This document shows, piece by piece, positions 16,403-25,022 of a stretch of 64,000 nt of DNA (within the stretch, counting starts at the first letter, position 1; every line of letters starts with the position of its first letter). The translations under genes were made by a program, and so were the position numbers. Below the pieces are notes generated by a model. That model did no database searches and was not told where the DNA came from. It saw only the letters and a program-made list of their open reading frames with translations. The stretch is from Pseudomonas chlororaphis (lineage in GTDB: Bacteria > Pseudomonadota > Gammaproteobacteria > Pseudomonadales > Pseudomonadaceae), in the NCBI RefSeq assembly GCF_000783395.1, contig NZ_JSFK01000027.1, forward strand, positions 1-64,000, read 5' to 3'.

Positions 16403-16594
16403 TCAGATCCGCACGTTGCCGCGCGGTCCGGCGATCGCCCAGATGATCAGGCCCAGTACCGGCAGGAGGATGATCAGCAGCACCCAGACGATTTTCATCC
16501 CGGTGGTCGCGCCGCTTTTCAACACGTTGATGATGGCCCAGATGTCGAGGGCAAGGATGATCAGACCGATCAGACCGTTGAACGTGGAACCCAT
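16403..16594 (-). CDS. Small two-helix inner-membrane protein (PLDc_N-like)
   Basis: The 63-residue protein has two hydrophobic helices (GLIGLIILALDIWAIINVL and the KIVWVLLIILLPVLGLIIW stretch) around a short polar loop with LKSGATTG, ending AGPRGNVRI. The W-x-x-x-N plus second-helix pattern is that of the phospholipase D nuclease N-terminal (PLDc_N) domain family, found as stand-alone membrane peptides of unknown function. The start is chosen at MGSTFNG. A longer frame in another register is a shadow. Confidence 0.75.
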   Translation of the reverse strand: MGSTFNGLIGLIILALDIWAIINVLKSGATTGMKIVWVLLIILLPVLGLIIWAIAGPRGNVRI

Positions 16595-16665
16595 GGTGTC
16601 GCTCCAGAATAGTGGCGTGCACTTTTAGGATAGACGGTCGCGCGCAGGGTTCCCTTTTATTGCGT

Positions 16666-17196
16666 TCAGACGTGAACGGCGATCTTCAAGGCTTCCAGCG
16701 AAGGCGCGGCGGCGATGCCGACTTCGGCGCACAACTCCAGTACCCGTGGCACGTCGTTGCCGTAGACCAGCACCATTTGCAGTTCGTCGTCGAGCAACTG
16801 GCTGAAGTTCATCAGCGTGTAGCCGCCGTTTTCCTTGTTCATGCTGCTCATCTGCACCTGGATGCGGTTGAGCGCGACCAGTGCTTCGGTCTTGGCCAGT
16901 TGCTTGGGTTTGAGGTTGAAATCAACGCCCGGGCCGAACGAGGCAACGATCTGCGCGAACAGGTCAACGTAGGTGTCAGCCTGGAACAGCACGGTTTCCG
17001 GCAGGCTACCGACTACGACCCACTCACCCAACGGGATCGGGAAGGTGTCGTCGTAGTTGATGTCCGGATTGGCGGTCAGAAAGGCATCGGCATCGGCGTA
17101 GGCCTGTGCCGCTTCGTCGGCGACTTTAACGATCTCGTCCTCGCCCATGCAGCCGGAGCTGATTTTGCTGATGAGTTCGACGAGTGCGGCTTTCAT
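16666..17196 (-). CDS. Conserved hypothetical protein, 176 residues
   Basis: The soluble protein starts MKAALVELISKISSG. It has an acidic helical N-terminal half, central GEWVVVGSLPETVLF strands, the KPKQLAKTEALVALNRIQVQM helix, and a C-terminal half rich in hydrophobic helices (VLELCAEVGI). No signal peptide, no membrane segment and no catalytic motif. The longer frame reading upstream runs through REP sequence, so the ATG at 17196 is used. I do not recognise the family. It is flanked by a REP block and an ankyrin gene on the same strand. Confidence 0.75.
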   Translation of the reverse strand: MKAALVELISKISSGCMGEDEIVKVADEAAQAYADADAFLTANPDINYDDTFPIPLGEWVVVGSLPETVLFQADTYVDLFAQIVASFGPGVDFNLKPKQLAKTEALVALNRIQVQMSSMNKENGGYTLMNFSQLLDDELQMVLVYGNDVPRVLELCAEVGIAAAPSLEALKIAVHV

Positions 17197-17253
17197 GAGG
17201 GCGGATCCTGTGGCGAAGGTGAATTTCGAGGGCGCGGAGGATAGCGCACAAAG

Positions 17254-17360
17254 CAAAAGATCGCAGCCTTCGGCAGCTCCTACCGACTCAGCATTCATCC
17301 GCGAAACAAGCGGCGAACGCATCATCGTAGGAGCTGCCGCAGGCTGCGATCTTTTGATCT
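17254..17360. repeat. REP pair, family III (inverted)
   Basis: CAAAAGATCGCAGCCTTCGG-type unit at 17254-17282 faces TAGGAGCTGCCGCAGGCTGC at 17325-17356. Confidence 0.8.
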
Positions 17361-17362
17361 TA

Positions 17363-17881
17363 TCAACCCAACAGTTTTTCCAGCTGCGCAGTGGTATCAA
17401 CCGCGCCCATCGTCCGTGCAGCATCCAGCGCCGTCACGCCATTGGCGTCCTTGGCCTGCGCGTTGGCACCTTTGCTGATCAGGTAATCGACGATTGCAAC
17501 ACGGTTGAACATCGCCGCCATCATCAGCGCCGTACGACCATCAAACGACGAGCCTTCAATCTCGGCTCCCGCTTCAACCAACGCCTTGACCACCGCCAGG
17601 TCGCCCTTGAACGCGGCACCGGCAATCGGACTTTGGCCGTTGCCATTGCGCATTTCCGGGTCGGCTTTGTGTTTAAGCAGCACTTGCACCGCATCGACAT
17701 GGCCGTAATAGCTGGCCAGCATCAGCAATGTGTCGCCCTTGCTGTTTTTCAGGTTCACCGGCAAACCGGCGGTGACCAGGCGATCAAGCATCTCGGCATC
17801 ACCGTCGCGCGCCTTGTTGAAAACCTGCTCGGTGAATTCGGCAGCTTCTTCAGGGGTCATCTGGCGGCTTTGGTCGGACAT
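17363..17881 (-). CDS. Ankyrin-repeat protein
   Basis: The 172-residue protein has four ankyrin repeats after a helical N-terminus. The repeats are seen as GDTLLMLASYYGHVDAVQVLL, the NGQSPIAGAAFKGDLAVVKAL stretch, DGRTALMMAAMFNRVAIVDYL and the final GVTALDAAR unit. Ankyrin proteins bind other proteins. In Pseudomonas, small ones of this kind often support catalases, but no catalase gene is present here. It is cytoplasmic by lack of signal peptide. Confidence 0.88.
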   Translation of the reverse strand: MSDQSRQMTPEEAAEFTEQVFNKARDGDAEMLDRLVTAGLPVNLKNSKGDTLLMLASYYGHVDAVQVLLKHKADPEMRNGNGQSPIAGAAFKGDLAVVKALVEAGAEIEGSSFDGRTALMMAAMFNRVAIVDYLISKGANAQAKDANGVTALDAARTMGAVDTTAQLEKLLG

Positions 17882-17978
17882 GGGGCAACTCCACTTTCGG
17901 TCAATCGGAAAGCCGTTAGTTTCCCGAGCGAGACGGTGGCTGTCACCCCCTTTTTCTCAAGCCGGCTCATAGCCAGAT

Positions 17979-19817
17979 TCAATAACGATGTTTGCCTTGA
18001 TGAATTTCCGCCAGCACCTCGTCGGTGACCCGAACGTAAGTCTGGGTGCCGGGCAGCCATGCATAGATCGGGTCATCGCCCGCCTGGCCGGGATCGAAGC
18101 CTTCGTTTTTCAGTCGGGTTTTCTGGTATTTGAAGGTGCCGGTGGTTTCCATCTTGACCTTCACCCGCAGGAACAACGGCACCGCGTAGGCCGGCATACG
18201 TTCGCGGGCGAAGGTCAGCAACTCGGCGAAATCCAGGGTCGCGAGGGATTCCGCCGGGGTAATCGCCGCCATACCGGCGCGACCGTTGGTATTGCGGATC
18301 TCCACGCCATACGCCACAGCCTCGGAGATATGCGGATGTTGCAGTAACAGGTTTTCGACCTCCGTGGTCGAGACGTTTTCGCCCTTCCAGCGATAGGTGT
18401 CACCGAGGCGATCAACAAATTGCGCGTGGCCGAAACCGATGTTGCGTAGCAGATCACCGGTGTTGAAAAAACGGTCACCCTTGGTAAACACGTCGTGCAG
18501 CACGACCTTGGCGGTTTTCTGCGGATCGGTATAGCCGTCCAGCGGCGCCTTCTCGTCGATTCGCGCCAGCAACAGGCCCTGCTCGCCCTTGCCAACCTTG
18601 CGCATGAAGCCGTTGGCACCGCGCAGCGGCTCACCGCTGTCATGGTCGTAGGCCACCAACTCCCAAGCCATCAGCGAAAAACCGATGGTGTTGTCGAAGT
18701 TGAGAATATTGGTGAAACCGATGTTGCCGTCGCTCGCTGCATACAGTTCACAGATGTGATCGACAGCGAAGCGTGTCTTGAACTCGGCCCAGGCGCCGGG
18801 GCGCAAGCCGTTGCCGATCATCTTGCGCACATCGTGACGGCTGTCATCGGCGCTGGCCGGTTGATCGACCAGGTAACGGCACAACTCGCCGACGTAGCCG
18901 ATGGTGGTCGCGCGATAGCGGCGCACATCATTCCAGAACTGACTGGCGCTGAACTTGCGACGGATCGCGAAACCCGAAGCACCGTTGACCGCAGAACCCC
19001 AGCACACGCAAAGACCGGTGGCGTGGTACAGCGGCAAGGTGCAGTAGACGACGTCGTCGGGGCTCATGTTAAGGGCGATCATGCCGAAACTGGCGGAGCT
19101 GCGCATCCAGCGCCCGTGCTTGAACACCCCGGCCTTGGGCAGACCGGTGGTGCCGGAGGTGTAGATGTAGAAACATGGATCGTCGAAGAAGATCTGCTGA
19201 CTGCTCGGCGGATTGTCACTGGAGGCGTCGGCACTGGCGCTGATCAGGTTGACGTAGCCGTCGGGCGCAATGCCCGGATGGCTGTAGGTGTCCTTATCGG
19301 CCACGAACCAGGTGCGCGGCGTGGAAATTGCCACTTGATCGCGAATCGCCGCATACGCCGGAACCAGTTCTTCGCCAACAACAATGGCCACCGGCGCAAC
19401 CAGATTCACGCTGTGGATCAGTGTGTCGCGGGTTTGCGAGGTATTGAGCAGCGCGCTGACCGCGCCGACCTTGGCCAGCGCCAGAATGGTCACCAGCAAT
19501 TCCGGGCGGTTTTCGATAAACACCGCGACCACGTCGCCCTTGCCGATGCCCTGCGCATGCAGATAGTGGGCAATGCGATTGGCCCACTGATTGACCTGCG
19601 AATAGGTCAGCGATACATCGCCCTGCAACAACGCCGGCCCGTCCGGGTTGCGCAGCGTCGCTTGCTCGAACGTCCAGCCAAGGCCACAGCTTTGGGTCGG
19701 ATCCGTGACATTGGCCACCTTCATGCCCTTGACCACCCGCGGGATGGCTTTGGCAATCATCGGCAGTTTGCGGAGCATCATGCCCCAGGTAATCGTGTCG
19801 CTTGGCGCGTGACTCAT
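17979..19817 (-). CDS. Long-chain acyl-CoA synthetase (FATP/ACSVL-like)
   Basis: The 612-residue AMP-forming enzyme starts MSHAPSDTITWGMML. It carries the P-loop YTSGTTGLPKAG, the A5-type RFFNTGDLL motif with the ATP-binding Asp, and the DTYRWKGENVSTTEVE segment typical of the FATP/very-long-chain acyl-CoA synthetase group. It would activate fatty acids for degradation or lipid synthesis. The N-terminus has no signal peptide. A 24-residue longer frame is less like the family. The divergent DUF3509 gene lies 390 bp away; the pair may share control. Confidence 0.92.
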   Translation of the reverse strand: MSHAPSDTITWGMMLRKLPMIAKAIPRVVKGMKVANVTDPTQSCGLGWTFEQATLRNPDGPALLQGDVSLTYSQVNQWANRIAHYLHAQGIGKGDVVAVFIENRPELLVTILALAKVGAVSALLNTSQTRDTLIHSVNLVAPVAIVVGEELVPAYAAIRDQVAISTPRTWFVADKDTYSHPGIAPDGYVNLISASADASSDNPPSSQQIFFDDPCFYIYTSGTTGLPKAGVFKHGRWMRSSASFGMIALNMSPDDVVYCTLPLYHATGLCVCWGSAVNGASGFAIRRKFSASQFWNDVRRYRATTIGYVGELCRYLVDQPASADDSRHDVRKMIGNGLRPGAWAEFKTRFAVDHICELYAASDGNIGFTNILNFDNTIGFSLMAWELVAYDHDSGEPLRGANGFMRKVGKGEQGLLLARIDEKAPLDGYTDPQKTAKVVLHDVFTKGDRFFNTGDLLRNIGFGHAQFVDRLGDTYRWKGENVSTTEVENLLLQHPHISEAVAYGVEIRNTNGRAGMAAITPAESLATLDFAELLTFARERMPAYAVPLFLRVKVKMETTGTFKYQKTRLKNEGFDPGQAGDDPIYAWLPGTQTYVRVTDEVLAEIHQGKHRY

Positions 19818-20104
19818 GGAAGCTCCCCGTTCGACCTTGGCGTGCAGGTCGATGTTTTTATTTTTCGGGCTTTGGCTTGCAGCAACCAACGCTTTCGAGC
19901 GCGGGTCGAGATTGAAAATACGTCAGCGCTTCTCAGGCTGTACACGCGGTTTTTGCAATGTTTTGTATCTGCTGATCGGCCGACGGTTGCGGTGATCATC
20001 AGGTAAGCGATTGGTTCCGTTGTTTCGACAACGATCCCGCAAAATGCAGGATGCACGATGGCCATTCATGCAGATTGCACGACGCCCGGAATTTTCATGT
20101 TTTT

Positions 20105-20117
20105 TAACTTATTGATT
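20105..20117 (-). promoter_or_regulatory. IHF binding site consensus
   Basis: The minus strand reads AATCAATAAGTTA, a full match to WATCAANNNNTTR, in an AT-rich block 27 bp before the sigma-54 element. This is the usual spacing for IHF-bent promoters. Confidence 0.55.
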
Positions 20118-20143
20118 TATAAGATATTTATTATTTTCAAATG

Positions 20144-20160
20144 CTGGCACAATCGCTGCA
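20144..20160 (+). promoter_or_regulatory. Sigma-54 promoter for the DUF3509 gene
   Basis: CTGGCACAATCGCTGCA has GG (20146-20147) and GC (20158-20159) ten bases apart and matches YTGGCACGRNNNTTGCW except at two positions. It is 48 bp before the ATG at 20208, with an IHF site upstream. Confidence 0.6.
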
Positions 20161-20207
20161 ACCTCCTCTGCATGCTTGCCATTCAAGTGCATACGGAGCT
20201 GAAAGAC

Positions 20208-20486
20208 ATGAGCCTGATCCAAGAAAAATTTACCTCCCTGTTCTCCAACTTCGACGTCACCACTGCGCCACGCCCCGATGGCGGGATCCTGCTGACGCTG
20301 CGCAGCAGCGATGGCAAAGTGTTTAAACGTGCACTGACTTATCAGCAACTGCATGCCGGCGACCAGCTGTCTTGGGCAATCAGTGCAATTCGCCGCGACC
20401 TGGCTGAACAAGCCAGTGAACTGCCGCAAATTGCCATGCTGCAGAGCCAGCAGCGTTTTGCCCTGCCGACGTATCACTCGCTGTAA
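20208..20486 (+). CDS. DUF3509 domain protein
   Basis: The 92-residue protein starts MSLIQEKFTSLFSNFDVT, with a conserved GGILLTLRSSDGKVFKR strand pair and a helical C-terminal half (AISAIRRDLAEQASELP). This is the pattern of DUF3509, a small Pseudomonas family of unknown function. The start follows GGAGCTGAAAG; upstream in-frame starts run through the promoter. The sigma-54/IHF arrangement suggests nitrogen or other enhancer-dependent control. A very strong terminator follows. Confidence 0.85.
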   Translation: MSLIQEKFTSLFSNFDVTTAPRPDGGILLTLRSSDGKVFKRALTYQQLHAGDQLSWAISAIRRDLAEQASELPQIAMLQSQQRFALPTYHSL

Positions 20487-20507
20487 TTTTTAAAGCGCTT
20501 TAAACAA

Positions 20508-20546
20508 AACAGGCCGTGAAGCTTTCGCTTCACGGCCTGTTTTTTT
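20508..20546 (+). terminator. Strong Rho-independent terminator after DUF3509
   Basis: AACAGGCCGTGAAGC (20508-20522), a four-base loop and GCTTCACGGCCTGTT (20527-20541), followed by more T. A perfect 15 bp stem. Confidence 0.92.
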
Positions 20547-20562
20547 GTGTTGATGCAAAACC

Positions 20563-20652
20563 TGTGGGAGCGAGCCTGCTCGCGAATAGGGTGTGTCAGC
20601 CACTGAAAGTGCTGGCTGAACGGACGCTTTCGCGAGCAGGCTCGCTCCCACA
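20563..20652. repeat. REP pair, family I (inverted)
   Basis: TGTGGGAGCGAGCCTGCTCG (from 20563) faces CGAGCAGGCTCGCTCCCACA (to 20652), between convergent genes. Confidence 0.85.
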
Positions 20653-20666
20653 CTAGATCGGTGAGG

Positions 20667-21350
20667 TCAGAAGGCTTCGGGTTCGATGCCGGTGAAAGTG
20701 TCGACGGTGATGTGGCTGCCCAGCTCGCCGCCTTCGCGAGCCAGGCCGCAGGTTTGCAGGCCGGCAGATTGCGCAGCATCCAGCTCTTCAACGATGTCCG
20801 AGAGGAAGAGAATCTCCTGCGGTTCAACGCCGATGGCTTTCTGAATATTGGTGTAGGACTGCGCCTCACGCTTGGCCCCTGACGTCGTGTCGAAGTACCC
20901 GCTGAACAGCGGCGTCAGATCCCCCGCCTCCGAGCAGCCGAAAATCAGCTTCTGCGCCTGAATCGAACCCGACGAGTACACAAACAGTTGATAACCCGCC
21001 GCATGCCAGCGTTTTAGCGCTTCAACGGCATCCGGGTAAACATGCCCTTTCAACTGCCCGGCGTGATAACCCTGGGCCCAGACCATGCCCTGCAAAGCTT
21101 TAAGCGGCGTGGCTTTGCGATCTTCCTCAATCCAGCTCAAGAGAATTTCAACAACCCGCTCAACATCGGCCTGCGGCGCATTGCTGTCCCGGCGCACGGC
21201 GTCGAGTTGTTCGGCAACATCGGCGCGTTCAGCGTTCTGGCGCACGAAGTCCGGCAAATGTTTGGCCGCGTATGGAAACAGCACGTCAAACACGAAACTC
21301 ACTGCGCTGGTGGTGCCTTCGATGTCAGTGACAATGGCTTTGATCGACAT
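20667..21350 (-). CDS. mtnC: Enolase-phosphatase / acireductone synthase
   Basis: The 227-residue HAD-type enzyme starts MSIKAIVTDIEGTTSAVSFV, the MtnC signature loop. Motif II is VYSSGS and motif III/IV is EILFLSDIVEEL. It converts 2,3-diketo-5-methylthiopentyl-1-phosphate to the acireductone in methionine salvage, enolising then dephosphorylating. The start follows an upstream mtnD stop with a 4 bp gap, so the two are co-transcribed. Length is normal. Confidence 0.95.
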   Translation of the reverse strand: MSIKAIVTDIEGTTSAVSFVFDVLFPYAAKHLPDFVRQNAERADVAEQLDAVRRDSNAPQADVERVVEILLSWIEEDRKATPLKALQGMVWAQGYHAGQLKGHVYPDAVEALKRWHAAGYQLFVYSSGSIQAQKLIFGCSEAGDLTPLFSGYFDTTSGAKREAQSYTNIQKAIGVEPQEILFLSDIVEELDAAQSAGLQTCGLAREGGELGSHITVDTFTGIEPEAF

Positions 21351-21354
21351 CGAA

Positions 21355-21900
21355 TCAGTCCTCCAGACGCGGGAAGCGACCGGCGATGTCTTCGCCGGTA
21401 AAATTGGCAACCCAGCCTTCCGGGTTGTTGAACAGGCGGATTGCGACGAAATGCGGATGCTCGCCCATGTCGAACCAGTGCTTGGTGCCCGCCGGTACCG
21501 AGATCAGATCATTCTTTTCGCAGAGTACGGCGTAGACGTAATCGTCGATGTGCAGAGTAAACAGCCCACGGCCGGCGACGAAAAATCGTACTTCGTCTTC
21601 ACCGTGGCGATGCTCTTCGAGAAACTTGGCACGCAGTTCGGCTTTCTGCGGGTGATCGCTGTTCAGGCTGATGACGTCGACGGTGATGTAACCACGCTCG
21701 GTCATCAGTTTGTCGATCTGCTCTTTATAAGCGCTGATCACTTCTTCCTGGGTGGCACCGGGCTGGATCTTTGCCGCGGCTTGCCAGCGGTCGAAGCGCA
21801 CGCCCTGCTCGGCCAGGGTCGAGGCGATGTCTTCGAAGTGGGTCAGCACCTTGTTCGGAATGTCAGGGCTTGTGACGTGATAGACGGACAGGCTGCTCAT
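21355..21900 (-). CDS. mtnD: Acireductone dioxygenase
   Basis: The 181-residue cupin starts MSSLSVYHVTSPDIPNKVLTH-like. Metal ligands are visible as His 97, His 99 and Glu 103 in EEHRHGEDE and His 141 in KHWFDMGEHPHF. With iron it oxidises acireductone to 4-methylthio-2-oxobutanoate and formate, the last carbon steps of methionine salvage. It lies 94 bp after mtnB and 4 bp before mtnC on the same strand. The longer frame is dismissed in favour of the conserved N-terminus. Confidence 0.95.
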   Translation of the reverse strand: MSSLSVYHVTSPDIPNKVLTHFEDIASTLAEQGVRFDRWQAAAKIQPGATQEEVISAYKEQIDKLMTERGYITVDVISLNSDHPQKAELRAKFLEEHRHGEDEVRFFVAGRGLFTLHIDDYVYAVLCEKNDLISVPAGTKHWFDMGEHPHFVAIRLFNNPEGWVANFTGEDIAGRFPRLED

Positions 21901-21994
21901 TGGGGCAATTCCTCGGTATCGGCCTTGCCGTCCGGTTCTTGCAGACCGGTCGGGCACAGCATTTCATCAGGCAAATGGGCTACTTCTGGTGAAG

Positions 21995-22621
21995 TCAGCC
22001 TTGGCGGTTCATGACGCTGCGGGTTTTCAACTCGCATTCAAACAGAAATTCAAAGGCCTCGATCTGCCGCAGGGCGTCATTCATCTGCGCGCCCCAGGTG
22101 TAGAGGCCGTGGCCGCGAATCAGATAACCAACGCAATCGGGGTGGGCGTCGAGCCAAGGCTGCACCTTGGCGGCGAGGCGCGCAATGTCCTGATCGTTGT
22201 CGAAAATCGGCACGCGCACCCGCGATTCGTGGGTCGAGATGCCGCTGAAGGCTTTTTGCAGCTCGTAATCTTCGAACTCGATAAAGTTTTCCGGGGTCAG
22301 GCGCGACAACACCGTGGCATTCACCGAATGGGTGTGCAGCACCGCACCGATTTCCGCGCGCCAGCTGTAGAGCTGGGTGTGCAGCAGGGTTTCGGCGGAC
22401 GGCTTTTTGCCCGATTCCAGGCTGTTGCCGGAAAGGTCGGTGGCGAGCACATCGTCCAGACCCAACTGGCCCTTGTGTTTGCCCGACACGGTCAGCAGCG
22501 CTTCGCTTGGCGACAGGCGTGTCGAGTAATTGCTACTGGTGGCCGGCGACCAGCCGCGGCCATACAGAAAACGCCCGGCGTCGACGATTTGCTGGGCGAG
22601 TTGTTCACGCGTAAGGCTCAT
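21995..22621 (-). CDS. mtnB: Methylthioribulose-1-phosphate dehydratase
   Basis: The 208-residue class II aldolase-fold protein has the zinc ligands in AVLHTHS and YLIRGHG. The N-terminal FLYGRGWSPATSSNYS motif is diagnostic of MtnB. It dehydrates 5-methylthioribulose-1-phosphate to the diketo intermediate used by MtnC. Its start overlaps the stop of the MFS gene by 4 bp, which links the carrier to the salvage operon. Downstream genes are mtnD and mtnC. Confidence 0.94.
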   Translation of the reverse strand: MSLTREQLAQQIVDAGRFLYGRGWSPATSSNYSTRLSPSEALLTVSGKHKGQLGLDDVLATDLSGNSLESGKKPSAETLLHTQLYSWRAEIGAVLHTHSVNATVLSRLTPENFIEFEDYELQKAFSGISTHESRVRVPIFDNDQDIARLAAKVQPWLDAHPDCVGYLIRGHGLYTWGAQMNDALRQIEAFEFLFECELKTRSVMNRQG

Positions 22622-23763
22622 GGCCTGTCCTCTTGCATACGTGTGGCAATGATAACGGCAGCAGCGAGCGCTGCGAGACTGGCAATACTAAAGGTCAATG
22701 TTGCGCCGAGGGCATTCCAGCTGTAACCGGAATACAACGCGCCGAGCGCACCGCCGGTACCGGCCAGTGCGGCGTACAACGCCTGGCCCTGCCCTTGCTG
22801 GCGGGCGCCGAAGCTACGTTGCACGAACGCGATGGCAGCGGCGTGAAAACTGCCGAAGGTCGCCGCATGCAGAACCTGCGCGAACAACAGCACCCACAGG
22901 AACTCGGCGAACGAACCTAGCAGCAACCAGCGCAGCGCCGCCAGCAGAAAACTCGCCATCAACACCCGACGCAGGGAAAACCGCGCAAGAATCCGGCTCA
23001 TCGCCATGAACATCAGCACTTCAGCCACCACACCCACGGCCCAGAGCATGCCGATGGTGCCGCGTGTGTAGCCGAGTCGTTCCAGGTGCAAAGTCAGAAA
23101 GGTGTAATAGGGGCCGTGGCTCATTTGCATCAGCGCCACGCAGCCGTAAAACGCCAGCACGCCGGGGTTGCGCAGTTGCTTGAGGAAACCTTCGCCGCTT
23201 GACCGATTGCCTTGCGGCGGCTGTGCGTTCGGCACCCACAAACTGCTGAGCACGATGCCGGCCATGATCAACACCAGCGCCGCCGGGTAGATATCGAGGC
23301 TGAGCCACTCGAATAGCCGTCCCAGCGCAACCACGGTGATGATGAAACCGATCGAACCCCACAGCCGGATCTGACTGTAACGCGAGGTCTGCCCCTGCAA
23401 ATGCGCCAGCGTAATAACTTCGAATTGCGGCAGTACCGCGTGCCAGAAGAATGCATGCAGCGCCATGACCATCGCCAGCCAGGCGTAGGTCTTGCTGACG
23501 AAAATCAACGAGAAAGTCAGCAGCGTACACACCGCGCCAAAGCGCACGATGGCCAGGCGTTTGCCGGTGTAATCGCCGAGCCAGCCCCAGATGTTCGGCG
23601 CCACACAGCGCATCAGCATCGGGATCGCGACCAGTTCACCGATCCGCGCCGGACTGAAGCCGAGGTGATCGAAGTACAGCGCCAGAAACGGCGCTGTCGA
23701 ACCGAGCAAGGCGAAATAGAACAGATAGAAACTGGACAGCCGCCAGTAAGGGAGCGCCGCCAC
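22618..23763 (-). CDS. MFS transporter, HcaT/3-phenylpropionate-permease-like
   Basis: The 381-residue major facilitator protein has about 12 hydrophobic segments. It starts MAALPYWRLSSFYLFYFALL and carries the family's GELVAIPMLMRCVAPNIWGW and SRYSQIRLWGSIGFI segments, the latter typical of the MFS_1-like/HcaT group. The stop overlaps mtnB by 4 bp, so it is translationally linked to methionine salvage, and it starts 35 bp past the end of aroC. The substrate is not readable; a role for a sulfur-containing salvage compound is only suggested by context. Confidence 0.85.
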   Translation of the reverse strand: MAALPYWRLSSFYLFYFALLGSTAPFLALYFDHLGFSPARIGELVAIPMLMRCVAPNIWGWLGDYTGKRLAIVRFGAVCTLLTFSLIFVSKTYAWLAMVMALHAFFWHAVLPQFEVITLAHLQGQTSRYSQIRLWGSIGFIITVVALGRLFEWLSLDIYPAALVLIMAGIVLSSLWVPNAQPPQGNRSSGEGFLKQLRNPGVLAFYGCVALMQMSHGPYYTFLTLHLERLGYTRGTIGMLWAVGVVAEVLMFMAMSRILARFSLRRVLMASFLLAALRWLLLGSFAEFLWVLLFAQVLHAATFGSFHAAAIAFVQRSFGARQQGQGQALYAALAGTGGALGALYSGYSWNALGATLTFSIASLAALAAAVIIATRMQEDRP

Positions 23764-23797
23764 GCCGGTTATGCCGCGACGGCTTCAGGGCCCGCCA

Positions 23798-24889
23798 TCA
23801 AAGCTGACCCAGCACCGGCGTGCTCACGCGCACATCGGCATTCTGCCCACGGTGGCGCAGCAGGTGATCCATCAGCACGATGGCCATCATCGCTTCGGCA
23901 ATCGGCGTGGCGCGGATGCCGACGCATGGGTCGTGACGGCCCTTGGTGATCACATCGACCGGGTTGCCGTGGATGTCGATCGAACGGCCCGGGGTGGTGA
24001 TGCTCGACGTCGGTTTCAACGCCAGATGGGCAACGATCGGCTGACCGGAGGAGATACCGCCGAGGATGCCGCCGGCATTGTTGCTGAGGAAACCTTGCGG
24101 GGTCATTTCATCGCGGTGTTCGGTGCCGCGCTGGGCAACCGAGGCGAAACCGGCGCCGATTTCCACGCCTTTGACCGCGTTGATGCTCATCAGCGCATGA
24201 GCCAGCTCAGCGTCGAGGCGGTCGAAAATCGGCTCGCCCAGACCCGGCATCACGCCTTCGGCAACGACAGTGATCTTCGCCCCGACCGAGTCCTGATCGC
24301 GGCGCAACTGGTCCATGTAGGCTTCCAGTTCCGGCACTTTGTCCGGGTCCGGGCTGAAGAAGGCGTTCTCTTCCACCGAATCCCAGGTCTTGAACGGGAT
24401 TTCGATCGGGCCGAGCTGGCTCATGTAGCCACGGATGACGATGCCTTGGCTGGCCAGGTATTTCTTGGCGATCGCACCCGCCGCCACGCGCATCGCGGTT
24501 TCGCGCGCCGAGCTGCGGCCACCGCCACGGTAGTCGCGCTCGCCGTATTTGTGGTGGTAGGTGTAGTCGGCGTGGGCCGGGCGGAACAGATCCTTGATGG
24601 CCGAGTAGTCCTTGGACTTCTGGTCGGTATTGCGGATCAGCAGGCCGATCGAGCAACCGGTGGTGCGCCCTTCGAACACGCCGGAGAGGATTTCGACTTC
24701 GTCGGCTTCCTGACGCTGGGTGGTGTGGCGGCTGGTGCCCGGCTTGCGGCGATCGAGGTCGCGCTGCAGGTCTTCGAGGGAGATCTCCAGGCCCGGCGGG
24801 CAGCCGTCGACAATGGCGACCAACGCCGGACCATGGCTTTCGCCAGCGGTGGTGACAGTGAACAACTTGCCGTAGGTATTGCCGGACAT
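23798..24889 (-). CDS. aroC: Chorismate synthase
   Basis: The 363-residue enzyme starts MSGNTYGKLFTVTTAGESHG and includes all three family signatures: GESHGPALVAIVDGCPPG near the N-terminus, the GERDYRGGGRSSARETAMRV segment with the FMN-linked residues, and RHDPCVGIRATPIAEAM near the C-terminus. It converts 5-enolpyruvylshikimate-3-phosphate to chorismate, the last shared aromatic step. It lies 35 bp before the MFS gene and may lead that operon. Confidence 0.96.
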   Translation of the reverse strand: MSGNTYGKLFTVTTAGESHGPALVAIVDGCPPGLEISLEDLQRDLDRRKPGTSRHTTQRQEADEVEILSGVFEGRTTGCSIGLLIRNTDQKSKDYSAIKDLFRPAHADYTYHHKYGERDYRGGGRSSARETAMRVAAGAIAKKYLASQGIVIRGYMSQLGPIEIPFKTWDSVEENAFFSPDPDKVPELEAYMDQLRRDQDSVGAKITVVAEGVMPGLGEPIFDRLDAELAHALMSINAVKGVEIGAGFASVAQRGTEHRDEMTPQGFLSNNAGGILGGISSGQPIVAHLALKPTSSITTPGRSIDIHGNPVDVITKGRHDPCVGIRATPIAEAMMAIVLMDHLLRHRGQNADVRVSTPVLGQL

Positions 24890-25022
24890 GCAGGACGCTC
24901 CGTGAAATCAAACCCAAATTCGTGATGCGCGCCAGTATACGCAGGCTAACCGAGTAGTTCATCCTCGAACCTTAGTGGTGCTGGCGAGTCCAACCGGCAC
25001 CTTGGCGAATGATGGCGTGATG

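Larger units (their letters stand above)
19818..20207. other. 390 bp divergent gap with sigma-54 and IHF sites
   Basis: This region between the acyl-CoA synthetase and the DUF3509 gene contains the short dyad CGTTGT-TTCG-ACAACG (20018-20033), a possible activator site, an AT-rich block with an IHF consensus, and a sigma-54 promoter pointing to the DUF3509 gene. No other coding frame is convincing. Confidence 0.5.

Noticed and set aside
18495..20006. 503-codon open frame opposite the acyl-CoA synthetase
   Set aside because: It is antisense to a well-supported enzyme gene, its product is rich in Arg, Gln, His and Asp with no domain, and long antisense frames are normal in GC-rich Pseudomonas DNA.
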